A stretch of DNA of 33,367 nt from Podochytrium sp. JEL0797 (Eukaryota; Chytridiomycota; Chytridiomycetes; Chytridiales; Chytriomycetaceae), in the NCBI GenBank assembly GCA_027596195.1, contig JADGJG010000183.1:1-33367 (forward strand), given 5' to 3'. The position numbers and the translations under genes are program-made. Positions 11,601 to 21,280 of this stretch are shown piece by piece. The first letter of the stretch is position 1; each line of letters begins with the position of its first letter. The notes under the pieces were generated by a model. The model searched no databases. It saw only the letters and a list, made by a program, of their open reading frames with translations, and was not told where the DNA came from.

Positions 11601-13234
11601 ATTTGCCATCCTTCCGCTGGGAGGACGTGAATCACCGAGTTTCTCTCGGAGCAAAGTGGATTGTGATTGACGAAGTTATATGTAAGGGATAGAAAGAAAG
11701 CGGACCACCTGTAGTATTTAACCGAACAAACGACAACACAGACGACGTTCAAAAATACATGGACTGCCACCCCGGCGGCTCACACGCACTCCAACAAATG
11801 ATTGGAATCGATGCCGCCTTCGCCTTTAACAATACCATCCCACCCACGAAACCCATGTCATACCTCACGAACGGATCGTCGTCCCACACGGGAACCTTGA
11901 AATCCGATACCCTCAACTGGAGAGACGAAAAGCTAAATCAACTGATGCACAGTCACTCGAGATATGCGCGAAACCTACTCTCCACATTCGCGATGGGAAC
12001 TCTCAAAGACCATGAACAGAAACACCCGAACCAAAACGAAGGCTCGAAACCCACTGACATTTGCGTCCACAAGTTTGCCCACTACATCATAAGCAGTAAA
12101 ATCCTCATCACGAACCCCAACGCTCGTCACCCCGTATACCTTTTCCGAATTGCTTTTGAAGACGACCAAGCAACCATCCAATCAAAACCTGGCGATTCGT
12201 ACCTCTTTCAATTTGTTGATGATGACGGCCGCATGATTAGCCGATCATACACTCCCATCAAGATGGAATCGAAAGGATTCCTTGAATTCATGATAAAAAT
12301 GTATAATGGGGAGATGACACACTACCTGAATTACGCCAAGTCCGTGAGAATACGTGGCCCCATCCCGCGAATTGATTTAATTAATCCATACTCTGACACG
12401 GGATGTTGGAAAACATTGGGTTTAATCGCAGGAGGGACTGGTAATGCCACTTTTTTGAAACACTTGATTGTCTCAAAGTCCACCTGCTAAAAAAACAAGT
12501 AGGTATAACCCCTATGCTCCTCCTTATAGACTACCACCTCAAAAACTGCCATCGTGATCCAATCACAAACCAACCCAACTTTAGCATCCACCTCCTGTTC
12601 GCGAACCTCGACGAAACGAGCATCTTTGCTGAAAAGGAGATTGCTGAGCTAGAAGCGCAAGGAAACGGCGCCATCACGGTCACCTACATCATCAGCAGCA
12701 TCAACAATGAAAGCACAAAATTCGATGGCCTGTTGGGCAGAATCAGTCCGGAGGTGATTGTCGCCACTATGCCGAAACCACAAGTCATCAAAAAGGGCCC
12801 TGCCAGTCATGCCGGGTCGTCTCCATATGGAACTCTACCTCATTCAGTGTCCAACAGTTTACTGCGGGCTCGAGGAAAACCTGCAAATTTCGGCGACAGA
12901 GATGGTAAAACCCGAACCTCCCTTTCAGATAAAGCCATTTTTGATACATCCACCAGACTATTCCATTCAATCAAAAAAAGGGAAACCCCAGACTCCTGCA
13001 ACCATCCTCAAACCCGTCTTAGAACTGGACTCCAAACCGATTCTAACTCCACCCGCGCGAGACTCAGAGTCTTCATCGATTCGTTCCAGCGGTGTAATGG
13101 GGGGTGGCGATATGGATCGCGAAAATGAAGAGGCGGCGAATATGGCCATCATAGTTTGCGGGCCGATCCTCATGAACGTGACTGTGGGAGATATGTTGCG
13201 GAATCTTGGATACACCAATATTTTAACCGCTTGA
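8641..13234 (+). CDS. Haem peroxidase-DOMON-cytochrome b561-cytochrome b5-cytochrome b5 reductase fusion
   Basis: Predicted transmembrane electron carrier linking cytosolic NAD(P)H to an extracellular peroxidase-like domain. Exons: 8641-8827, 8881-9045, 9101-9402, 9456-9608, 9655-10174, 10212-10713, 10765-11681, 11742-12440, 12503-12904 and 12957-13234. Every phase closes, giving about 1,370 residues. Order, with residues counted from about 8662: signal-like hydrophobic start; DUOX-like peroxidase (20-510) with YIDGSGLYG, FFREHNRRAR, IYGHSGLNEE and QRGRDLGMADYN; DOMON (540-690) with GWFGFGFGSNMLGADIYL; b561 (700-875) with multiple membrane helices and His in LILHSISM, LSIHTSL, NSLHYKIG and QVHKYSG; b5 remnant with HPGG (about 915); reductase (1015-1367) with RSYTPIK, IRGPIPR, AGGTGITPML and VCGP, split by a roughly 100-residue low-complexity insert. 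No in-frame ATG precedes the hydrophobic start, so the 5' end is unresolved. The stop lies 31 bp from the convergent gene at 13266. Confidence 0.9.
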
Positions 13235-13265
13235 TTTGCCAAATTAAATCTCCTTTTCTTTTCCC

Positions 13266-14289
13266 TCATTTCCAAATCAATTCCATAATCGAAAACCGTT
13301 TCCCAACCCTCTTCACCCCGTCGACTTGCACCACATTCTCCAACTCACACCCACATCTCACACCCACCAATTCAGATTCCACTGCCACCTCCCCATTTCC
13401 ATCCTCCAAATGCTGCAACGCAACCAACTTGTCATGCGACAACGTAATCACCTCCACTTTCTCTTTCAACGCACACTTGTCCAGCTCGAGCCCCGAAACA
13501 CGATCCGTCAGGTCCGCGACACGAGCAGCAGAAGATTCGAGGCTCGATTCAAGCTGATAGGTGGGTATTTGAGAAAGAAAAATCAGCTGAGACGCGTCGA
13601 AGGAGGTCGGGACGAGGGGCAGACAACGGCCTCTTACGTTCAAAATCGTCCTCTCAGCCGTTTTCTCAACCCGCTCTCGTTCACTTTTGGACTCGATTTG
13701 AATTAGCTGCATGGCAGTTTGAAGCTCTAAAAAACGCGACGCAAACGATCAGTCACAAGGTTTCCGATCCCCTCCCTCTCCCCTGGCAAACCTCTCAAAT
13801 GCGCTTCCACATTCCGACAATATCCAGACCCCTCTACGGCACCGAAACAACATTTTGCTCCACTCGCATCCATATAAGCGCAAGCGCGAATGCTAAGTAG
13901 GATTGCGAGACGTTAAAAATAAAAGACACCCAAAATTCGCGACTCACGTCTCAGGCACACTGTCCCTCTCGGGAGACTGTTTCGTCATTCCACTGCACGC
14001 TTCGTATTCTCTATTGATAAGCTATGTTAGCAAAGAAGTTCCCAGTCCCAGGAGAACTCACATCACAGTCTGCGTTGCAGCAGCCCCGTCAACCATCAAA
14101 CCAGTCTTGCCACGAAACACTCGCGAGGTAGAGGCCGAATCAACCTCCAGGAGTGTCAGGGAACGACTGGTGGGGGTCGCAAATTGGAGGCAAGATGGTC
14201 ATGTCTCTGGACAAAAGCTGGCACCAATCAGAAACCACTCACATGTGAGTCGTGGCGGAACGATCCAATGAAACAGCAACAGCAGGCAT
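13266..14289 (-). CDS. Unrecognised 230-residue protein, Cys-containing N-terminus and coiled-coil C-terminus
   Basis: I do not recognise the family. Closed six-exon model on the minus strand: 14289-14243, 14166-14062, 14010-13948, 13892-13792, 13726-13638 and 13553-13266, with introns of 51-84 nt and consistent phases. The first 105 residues hold six Cys, in EYEACSG, TIRACAYM, AKCCFGAV and SGYCRN. They could form a small metal- or disulfide-bound fold, but no known finger pattern fits. From about residue 105 to 200 the sequence is heptad-like and charged (LQTAMQLIQIESKSERERVEK, VADLTDRVSGLELDK, ALKEKVEVI), so it is probably a coiled coil. There is no signal peptide or membrane segment. It lies tail-to-tail with the fusion gene and 123 bp downstream of another coiled-coil gene on the same strand. 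The exon-by-exon phase agreement supports a real gene; function is unknown. Confidence 0.65.
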
Positions 14290-14412
14290 CTTTCAAAATT
14301 CGAGTTTGATATTTTCGATGCTTGGCGCGTTTTCGATCGCTTGTGGGTTGGGCGGATTCCTTTCGAGTGCTTGGCTGCAAAGTCACACACTTTATAAAGC
14401 TATAATAACAAT

Positions 14413-16028
14413 CTATGCCACCACTCCCAACGGCGACCCCACCACCGGCCCACTCACCGGCCTCTCCTTCCCCGCCGGCGGCGTGCTCGCCCTCCTCCCC
14501 AACCCTGCAACCACTCCACCGAAACTCACACTCCGAACAATCTCCACCGCAGCCACAGGCAGCCTTGCCAACAAAGAAACGCGATTTTTGAGCCGATTCT
14601 GCTGTGCGGTGGGACTCTTGGGTTCATTTTCATTGTCGTCGTGAACGTAGGGATTCGTTTGCTTGGTCAAGAGCGCTGATTCGAGGGCTGGATTCGACAA
14701 GAGCTTGGATATAATCTTTTCGATATAGAGAGTCAGCGCTTTGATTTCAGCTTTGAGCTCTGCAGAAGAAAAGCAAGATTAAAAAGCGTCTTTCAGACAC
14801 AGCACACACCACCCCCGGCCAAAAAAAGGAATACTCAACTCTTCTCGTTCAGTGTATCTACGACATCTTCTCCACCCTCCGCACCTTCACCCCCAAACCC
14901 CCTCCCATCACTCACACCAACACTCTCTCCCAACCGCCTCATCAACCCCGTCTCTTTCAAAAACGCACCCTCCACCGTTTTCCTCTCCAACAACATATAA
15001 TAACTCTCCACTTCCTCCCCCAACCCCGCATTCTCCACTTCCAACTCGACCAGGCGTTCCTGCAACGAACGCACGCGTTTCTCAGCTTCCCTTAACCCTT
15101 CGACCGCCGATTTGGCAGTATACTCGAGCTGCGACACGTGGCGCTCGAGGCCCGAGATGCGGGACTCCTTTTCCGATAACTGCGTGCTGAATCTCCTGAT
15201 TTCAATTTCGTTATCGTGGAGGGTCGCGGGTCGCTGAAGAGTGGAGGGAGACGGAAGGAATGGGTTGAACGGGTTTCCGGAAATGGCATCTTCTTCATAT
15301 GTGTGAGAGGCTTCCATGGATTCGGATTCGATTCGCAAACCTATACTTTCGTAAAATAGTGGTGAATCAAATCTCGAATTCAGAATTCAACGCCCTCTCA
15401 CCCCGCGTATCTCTCGGTTGAGTTTCGGCAGTATCCAACAGCTTGACGTCTTTCGTCTGCCAATTTTCTCGAATGGTTTCGTATATGCCCGTCTGGAATT
15501 ACATTACCAAACGCGCCAAGGAATTAAAGTCTCACCTCCTCGTCCAACCTGTCCCTCAATTCCCTCTTCTCCATCTCCAACCTCCTCACGTCTCTAGCCA
15601 TTGAATCCACCTTCTTCTCGACCTCAATTTCTGCGATTCAAGTTGAGCCGCAGTGTGCAACGTGGCATCGAGGTGGACCGAGGTAGTGTTGAGCTCCTAT
15701 AGAGTTATCGCTAGTGATGAGAAGCGATTCGAAGCGAAGGAAACTCACCGAGGTCAAATTAATCAAAACGTTCAGCACTTCCACTTGATCCTTCCGCACG
15801 GCATCCAAATCTGCCACAGCCTGATCTCAACCCACACCAATCAGAACACATCTCCTCACACAGTAGTGCTGTTACCTTCTCACTCTGCATCTTCATCTCC
15901 CCCGCAACACTCTTCAAATGACCGATAATCGCTCCAATCGCATCAACCGTTTCACCCTGCTCCACAGTCAGATCGGGAGTCACTAAACTATCCAGCTTAT
16001 CACTCAAAGAGGCAAACAGAAACTCCAT
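14413..16028 (-). CDS. Coiled-coil protein, about 420 residues (fungal family, function unknown)
   Basis: Minus-strand gene. Exons: 16028-15876 (starts MEFLFASLSDKLDSLV), 15820-15749, a third region 15696-15536, 15492-15402, 15340-14840 and 14759-14413. All junctions close except inside 15696-15536, where 161 nt must lose 2 mod 3. A 56-nt intron from the GTCCAC donor at about 15678 restores the frame, but other choices exist. The product is mostly coiled coil: LERHVSQLEYTAKSAVEG, LREAEKRVRSLQERLVELEV, then ESYYMLLERKTVEGAF, a linker, and KKLKAEIKALTLYIEKI. The combination of an ESYxMLLxxKTxxGxF segment with a LTLYIEKI segment recalls a poorly characterised group of fungal coiled-coil proteins; this is from memory and weak. 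The tail is Arg/Pro/Gly-rich with no membrane segment. The MBOAT gene ends 82 bp upstream on the same strand. Confidence 0.65.
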
Positions 16029-16110
16029 CGGTGATTCGCAAGAAGCCAGCGGAGAATTGGGTCGGAGGTGGTGGGTCACTTTTGGAAATTGGCACGAACA
16101 AAAAGACAAA

Positions 16111-17548
16111 TCAAAACAAGAATCGTTCGAAAAGAGAATCCAAAAACCGCGATGTCGGACACAGCCACAACACTCCACTCTCAATATAGGGCTGTAGAAA
16201 CTGCGGACTTGTAAACACGAGCAGTCCCATTGTTTCTGTGTTTTCGACATCAATTTCCAATTCAATACACGCGAATACCTCAACACACTCACCGATCCAT
16301 TCAAACACACTCCCCATTCTCCTCTTCCATCTCTCCATCACCCTAAACACCGCCGTTTCAAGCACACACAACCCCCCATGCACAACAAAGAACGCAAAAT
16401 TCCATCCGCGCCATTCCACTCCTCCTTGGGGCATGAGCAAAAACACCGTGTATTCATGGAACGCAGCACTGAATAGAAACGATGCAATCGTGGCAATCAA
16501 CTTGTCCCGCGTGCTGCTCTTGTGACCACGATTCTTGCTCGTCAGATATCGCAAGACGGGTGTATATGCCAAGTTGTGGAAGGTTTGTTTGACAGAATAG
16601 TTCCATCGACGCGACCACTTGAACAGAACATCAATATCGCATATAGGTACTTCTCGAGACTAGATTTAAGACCTACAAAATTGCGCAACGAAGTCGACCG
16701 AATGGGTGCATCAAAAATCTCAACATATGGCGCCCGCAGAAGAACCGCCGCAGGGAGAGTCGCCATCGTGTAAGCTGTGAAGGAAATCGGCGATCACCTC
16801 AAAATCCAACGAATACGCGACTCGAGAAACACAAACCGATATCCACGACGCAATAAAACGCAACTCCATATACCCAATGATCCACCACCTCCCTCCACGC
16901 CCACATATCAACCACCCACGCACCCCTCTGCGAACCCGCAACACCACGCCTCAGAATCCACGTTTTGGCAAACGACAAGATCCCAAACCGCACCACCACA
17001 CCCAACCCCTTCTCTGCATAGAACTTAAGCGATCTCTCATGCGCAGGAGTGACTTTAGGCGACCACAAGGAAGGATCAGAATGTTTCCGTTTGCGAGCCC
17101 GCTTTCGACCTCTAAACTCCCTCGTTATCCGATTCTCACTCGTGACCAAGAACTCAACGTATTCGACAAGATTCCAAGAACAATTCAAATGCCTAAATCA
17201 ATTCGCATCAGATCCGCGCCTTCCACGACCAAACAGATTCACCTCGGCAGAACAGACCCTTCCCATGCTCGCAACAGCAAGAAGAACGAAGCTCCCTTCA
17301 CACATCGATCCACAACATCATTTGTGCAAGAAACAAAGGCTGGAACAAGGGCAAACAGAGCGGTGCTGGCAACAAATAGACTCCGCTTCGATGTTTTGCG
17401 ATTCCGGAGGATTCGATAATGGAGGAGGGGGCATGCGAGGAGGAGAGTTGTCTGTACGAGTTGGATCAGGTGGGTGCGTTGATCGGAGGCGGGGAGCTGA
17501 GAGGCAGACCAGGGAGACGGTCGGTAAAACTCGCACAAGACCAAGCAT
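16111..17548 (-). CDS. MBOAT-family acyltransferase, wax-synthase type
   Basis: Membrane-bound O-acyltransferase of the wax synthase (MBOAT_2) group, expected to transfer a fatty acyl chain to an alcohol or sterol in the ER. Closed six-exon model: 17548-17531, 17496-17243, 17192-16837, 16774-16677, 16617-16293 and 16235-16111, giving 391 residues, typical for the group. The diagnostic segment is IFDAPIRSTSLRNF joined across an intron to WSRRWNYSVKQTFHNLAYTP. It is followed by FSAAFHEYTVF, which contains the catalytic His, and by C-terminal membrane helices. N-terminal helices include QTTLLLACPLLHY and SLFVASTALFALVPAFV. Intron 1 is only 34 nt; the exon 3 donor (GTTTGT at 16836) has an alternative nearby. 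The substrate cannot be read from the sequence. The gene is divergent from the secreted repeat-protein gene at 17766. Confidence 0.85.
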
Positions 17549-17765
17549 CGCGATAAAATGGAAAATCACAAACGCGTATTTCAAGGTTACCGGCTATACT
17601 TTTAAGGAGAGAAAATTGAAAATGGAATGCCCCTGAAAAAGGAAAAGCAGAATCCCCGACCAAAAAGGAAAATCTCTTTCACGTTCTTCGAAAATCAAAA
17701 CAAACACACCCACACCGCCCACCTCCCCACAACAATCCCACCCAAAACAAAAACTCACACCCAAA
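17549..17765. promoter_or_regulatory. Divergent promoter region, MBOAT / secreted repeat protein
   Basis: 217 bp between two start codons facing away from each other. A TATACTTTTA-like stretch lies at about 17596. The 60 bp before the 17766 ATG are A/C-rich, ending CCAAAATG, the same start context as other strongly expressed-looking genes here (19365 and 31232). No ORF of interest. Confidence 0.4.
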
Positions 17766-18290
17766 ATGCTCTTCGTCAACACCATCTTCCCACTCACCCT
17801 CCTCCTCATCTCCACCCACCTCGCCTCTCCAACCCCCCAATCCGCCAACGACGCCGCATACCAACTCCTCCAAGCCGCCCAACTCGCCGACCCCACGAAC
17901 CCCACCTACCAAAACCAAATCAACGCCCTCGCCAACACCCCACCCACCCAACGCGACACAAACCCCACCCTCACCGCCCTCACCAACCAACTCTCCTCCC
18001 TCCAACTCCAAATCCAAGCCACCACCGATCCCACCGTCCAAACCGCGCTCCAGAACCAACTCATGAACGTCCAAGCGCAGATTCATGAAGCTGTCAACAG
18101 TGGACAAGCCTCAGCCGGGGCGATGGGTGGACTGACTCCAGATCAGTTGAGAAACGCCGCGTTGAGCGCACAGGCGCAAGCTTTGCAGGTGCAGATGGCC
18201 GCGGCGACGGATCCGAATCAAAGGGCGGTGATTGGGGAACAGATTGCGGCGGTGGTGGCGCAGTTTGGGAGAGGGAGAGGAGTTGTGTGA
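17766..18290 (+). CDS. Secreted Gln/Ala-rich helical-repeat protein, member 1
   Basis: Single-exon 174-residue protein of no family I recognise. Residues 1-20 are a clear signal peptide (MLFVNTIFPLTLLLISTHLA), followed by SPTPQ. The mature part is built from degenerate helical units with the pattern Q(x)LxxLQxQIxAxTDPxxQxALQNQ: one at about residues 70-105 (QLSSLQLQIQATTDP, ALQNQLMNVQAQI) and one at about 130-168 (QAQALQVQMAAATDPNQ, IGEQIAAVVAQF). It has no Cys, no Trp and no catalytic-looking motif. The same units appear in the protein at 21281, so the two are paralogues. Possible roles are a cell-surface or wall-associated structural protein or a secreted effector; this is inference. The strong signal peptide and CCAAAATG start context support a genuine expressed gene. 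Confidence 0.8.
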   Translation: MLFVNTIFPLTLLLISTHLASPTPQSANDAAYQLLQAAQLADPTNPTYQNQINALANTPPTQRDTNPTLTALTNQLSSLQLQIQATTDPTVQTALQNQLMNVQAQIHEAVNSGQASAGAMGGLTPDQLRNAALSAQAQALQVQMAAATDPNQRAVIGEQIAAVVAQFGRGRGVV

Positions 18291-18599
18291 AATTCACACG
18301 ACGTACACATCACGTGTGAGTTCCCGCAGGCTGGGTCTTATCCTTTATCTATCTGTGATTTTGTTATAAATATATTTAATTTATAAGTGAAATCCATCTT
18401 TGGCACCAAACATTTGCCACCATTCGCGTCCCTTGCGCCTTCATCTCATGAATCGTTTACTCTGATCCCCCAAACCTCACGCGTCGCAAGTGATCCACAT
18501 TTCAATTTATTCCCTCTAAATTCGCAAACAATCAAAAACACTCTCCCGCAACACCCAAAACTCCACAAACAAAAAAAATCGATCAGAATCCCCTCCAAA

Positions 18600-18677
18600 A
18601 TGAATATCTTAGTCGTTTTCGTTCCTCTCGCGGTTCTCGCTTCCACAGCCTCAGCGCATCCACACCCACAAGGATGA
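18600..18677 (+). pseudogene. Vestigial signal-peptide ORF, likely relic of the repeat-protein family
   Basis: A 25-codon ORF with an A-rich leader and CCAAAATG start context. It encodes a near-perfect signal peptide (NILVVFVPLAVLASTASA), then HPHPQG and a stop. The hydrophobic core resembles the starts of the two repeat proteins (FPLTLLL and FPLAILL), and HPHPQ resembles their SPTPQ/PSPMT junction. No downstream exon with helical repeats is visible before the permease. It may be the surviving start of a third member, or a genuine micropeptide. Confidence 0.35.
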
Positions 18678-19364
18678 CCACCAAAACAACCCGCCGTCCC
18701 CTCCTTCTACAAAAATAACCTCATTAGCAAAAATCGCGATCAAAACACGCGTGAAGGAGGATAACCAAACCGACTCGCTCTCGGCATGTGGGGAAAAGCG
18801 TTGATTTCAGTTCATTTCGAATGTCTAAGTGTGACCGCAATATCCACGTGAAGAAGTGGATTGGGCATCCGAAGGGGGGATATTTTTTGGTGATTTCTCT
18901 TCTCTGCCCGGGGAATGTGGTTTTTGTTCTTTGTCCCAATTTTCATTCATCTGCATACGAATTTTTCGCAACCAGGCACGCGCAGGCAGATATGAAGTTC
19001 CAGGTTTCTTTTTCCCTTTCATTAAACGTGTTGAGTTTTTAATCGCAGATGGGTTCTGCTTCACGAGAATAATAGAAGAAGCTTCTTTGAAACCCTCTGA
19101 AAGCAACGATTGGTCAGAAAGTAATGCAAGACGAAAGTATCGCGGCCAAATTTCAGCATTCCTTTCCTTCACCCCATGTGTTCGCTTGGTCGGAGCGCAT
19201 GCCCCCCAAAAAAATGTGTTCAGATTGATCCCATGCCACACGGCCAATCAGTTTGGCGCGTGCACTTGAGTTTCACGTTCAACTCTGATTGCAAAAAGAG
19301 TATAAATTAAACGGGGTATCGACACCTCTCCCCCAGTTCAATCACTCGAAAAACATCATCCAAA
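18678..19364 (+). promoter_or_regulatory. Upstream region of the phosphate permease, with CACGTG and TATA box
   Basis: About 690 bp without a gene I can support; long ORFs on both strands resemble nothing known. It holds a CACGTG palindrome at 18845-18850, the core site of Pho4/NUC-1-type bHLH regulators of phosphate genes in yeasts and Neurospora, 515 bp before the start. A TATAAAT box lies at 19301-19307, 58 bp before the permease ATG. A second CACGTG is at 18311. Phosphate control is inference: a six-base palindrome occurs often by chance. Confidence 0.4.
19301..19307 (+). promoter_or_regulatory. TATA box of the phosphate permease
   Basis: TATAAAT embedded in AGAGTATAAATTAA, 58 bp upstream of the ATG. 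The same box at similar distance precedes the genes at 21281 and 31232, so these are probably TATA-type, regulated or strongly expressed promoters. Confidence 0.6.
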
Positions 19365-21055
19365 ATGGCGCCCATTCCAATGGAAATCAACTCCTTCACG
19401 TGGATCTTCGTGGTCACACTCATGTTCGCATTTCTTGATGCCTATGCAATCGGTAAGATATTTGATTCAGTCCATTGGACTTGCTAGGTCTAATGTATTA
19501 TTTCGAACCAGGTGCCAACGACGTCGCCAACTCGTTCGCCACTTCAGTCGGGTCTCGTTCCCTCAAACTTTGGCAAGCATGCTGCATTGCCGTATTCACT
19601 GAGTTCATCGGAGCTGTGGCTTTAGGTGCCTCCACTGCGGGAACTATCAAGGATGGAATCATCACCCTGTCTTTGTTTGACACGCGTCAAGATCTCCTCA
19701 TGAGCGCGTTCATGTGTGCTCTCATTGGTTCCTCCTGCTGGGTCATGTTTGCCACAAAACAAGGATGGCCCGTCTCGACCACACACTCCATCGTCGGTGC
19801 CCTCATCGGTGTCGGAATCTCTGCTTTCGGAACTGGTGCCGTCAACTGGGGTTGGGACAACAAGGGTGTCGCTCAAATTGTTTCCTCGTGGATTCTTTCT
19901 CCTATCCTCGCGGGTTGTATTGCGGTGACTGTGTACGGTCTTACCCGCAAGTTTGTGTTCCAAGCCAAGAACCCCCTCCGTGCCGGAATCTACGCCATCC
20001 CCTTCTACTTCACCATCACCACCTTCATCGTCTCCTTCTTTGTCGTCTCCAAGAACGGTAAATCCACTCTCAAGATCACTGCCGCCGACTTTGGTTCCCC
20101 GTTGGTGGTCAAGGGCGACCTCGCTCTGTGCATGGCCATTGTTGGTGGAATTACCGGCTTCGTACTCCTGTTCTGCCTTGTCTGCGTCGTTCCGTTCTTT
20201 ATCCGCAAGCTCGAGAAGGAGGAGGACCTCAAGTCGCATCAAATCTTCTACATCTTTGCGGTTCCCACTCAGGCCAAGAGCTTGACTCTCGACTACGACT
20301 TGACAAAGCAGTTTACTCCCCACCTTTTGACTGACGAAAAGGAAGTCCCTGTCGTTGCGGAGCCCGAGCTTGAGTACAAGAGCGCCATTGACTACGTCAA
20401 GAACCCGATCATTGGAACGTACCGCCTTGCCATGAAGGGTCTGTTCATGGATGTTGCCTCTGTCCAGTCTGATCACGCCCACGAGGCCCACGCTCACGCC
20501 ACCCTTTACGACAACAAGGTTGAATACCTCTTCTCTTACCTTCAAGTCATGACTGCCGCTTTCGCCTCCTTCAGTCACGGTTCCAACGACGTTGCCAACG
20601 CAATTGGACCCTTGGCTGCCGTGTTCGAGCTCTGGAGCAAGGGTTCCGTTTCCAAGAACGCGGACGTTCAAATTTGGATGTTGGCGATGGGTGGTATTGC
20701 CATCGACATGGGACTCGCGTTCTACGGCTGGAGAGTCATGATCAACCTCGGAAACAACCTCACCTACCACTCCCCATCGCGCGGATTCTCGATGGAACTC
20801 GGTGCCGCCATAGCTGTTGTGACTGCGTCGTTCCTCGCCCTCCCCGTGTCCACCACCCAGTGCATTGTCGGTGCCACTGTTGGCGTCGGTCTCATGAACG
20901 GAACTGCAAAAGCAATCAACTGGAAAATGGTCTCATGGACTCTGTTCTCGTGGTTTTTGACTCTTCCTGTCGCTGGAATTAGCTCGGGTCTGTTGTTTGC
21001 GATTTTCACGCGTGGACCCAGTTTCGCGACCATTCCAAGCGCACCAGCAGCTTAA
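19365..21055 (+). CDS. PiT-family inorganic phosphate transporter (Pho-4/Pho89/SLC20 type)
   Basis: Cation-coupled phosphate permease of the plasma membrane. Exons 19365-19452 and 19512-21055, intron 59 nt, phase 1, giving 543 residues, normal for the family. The two inverted PiT signature repeats are complete: GANDVANSFATSVGSRSL near the N-terminus, completed across the intron, and GSNDVANAIGPLAAVF near residue 370. Each is followed by its partner helix motif, GWPVSTTHSIVGALIGVG and ALPVSTTQCIVGATVGVG. About ten to twelve membrane helices are visible, with one large hydrophilic loop between the halves (about 245-355) that includes a His-rich HAHEAHAHA stretch. Start context CCAAAATG. A TATA box and a CACGTG site lie upstream. 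Na+ rather than H+ coupling is likely from the family but not visible. Confidence 0.96.
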
Positions 21056-21162
21056 TTATTTTCCACCCTTTTCTTGCTGAAGTAAATGTATGCAGTTGTA
21101 TTTGAAATTCCGTTGATTATTTTTGTGTGTTTGCGAAATGCGTGACTGAGTCAAAACAAGCC

Positions 21163-21193
21163 CACGCCACCGAGCAAGTCACACGCCACCGAG
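21163..21193. repeat. Direct repeat CACGCCACCGAG (two copies) in the promoter of the 21281 gene
   Basis: The 12-mer occurs at 21163-21174 and 21182-21193, 19 bp apart. Both are bracketed by near-identical GTCAAAACAA stretches, about 35-65 bp upstream of the TATA box. This could be a paired activator site. Confidence 0.45.
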
Positions 21194-21227
21194 AGAAGTC
21201 AAAACAATCCCACCCCACCCAAAAAAC

Positions 21228-21234
21228 TATAAAT
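21228..21234 (+). promoter_or_regulatory. TATA box of secreted repeat protein 2
   Basis: TATAAAT, 47 bp before the ATG at 21281, within AACTATAAATTCAC. Same spacing class as the permease and the 31232 gene. Confidence 0.55.
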
Positions 21235-21280
21235 TCACACCAAATCGCCACCCCACCTCCCTGTACAGAAATCAAAAACA

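Noticed and set aside
10760..13234. Fusion gene as a NOX/ferric reductase-type dual oxidase
   Set aside because: No ferric-reductase helix bundle is seen. The membrane part matches b561, and the flavin module lies after a b5 remnant as in cytochrome b5 reductase.
18788..19269. Overlapping long ORFs on both strands upstream of the permease
   Set aside because: Neither strand gives a recognisable protein, signal peptide or splice pattern. The position and TATA box fit a promoter region.
19622..20770. A 382-codon open frame antisense to the phosphate permease
   Set aside because: It is a shadow of strongly biased codons in the permease. The composition (Asp/Gly/Glu/His-rich) is typical of antisense frames, and no domain is visible.
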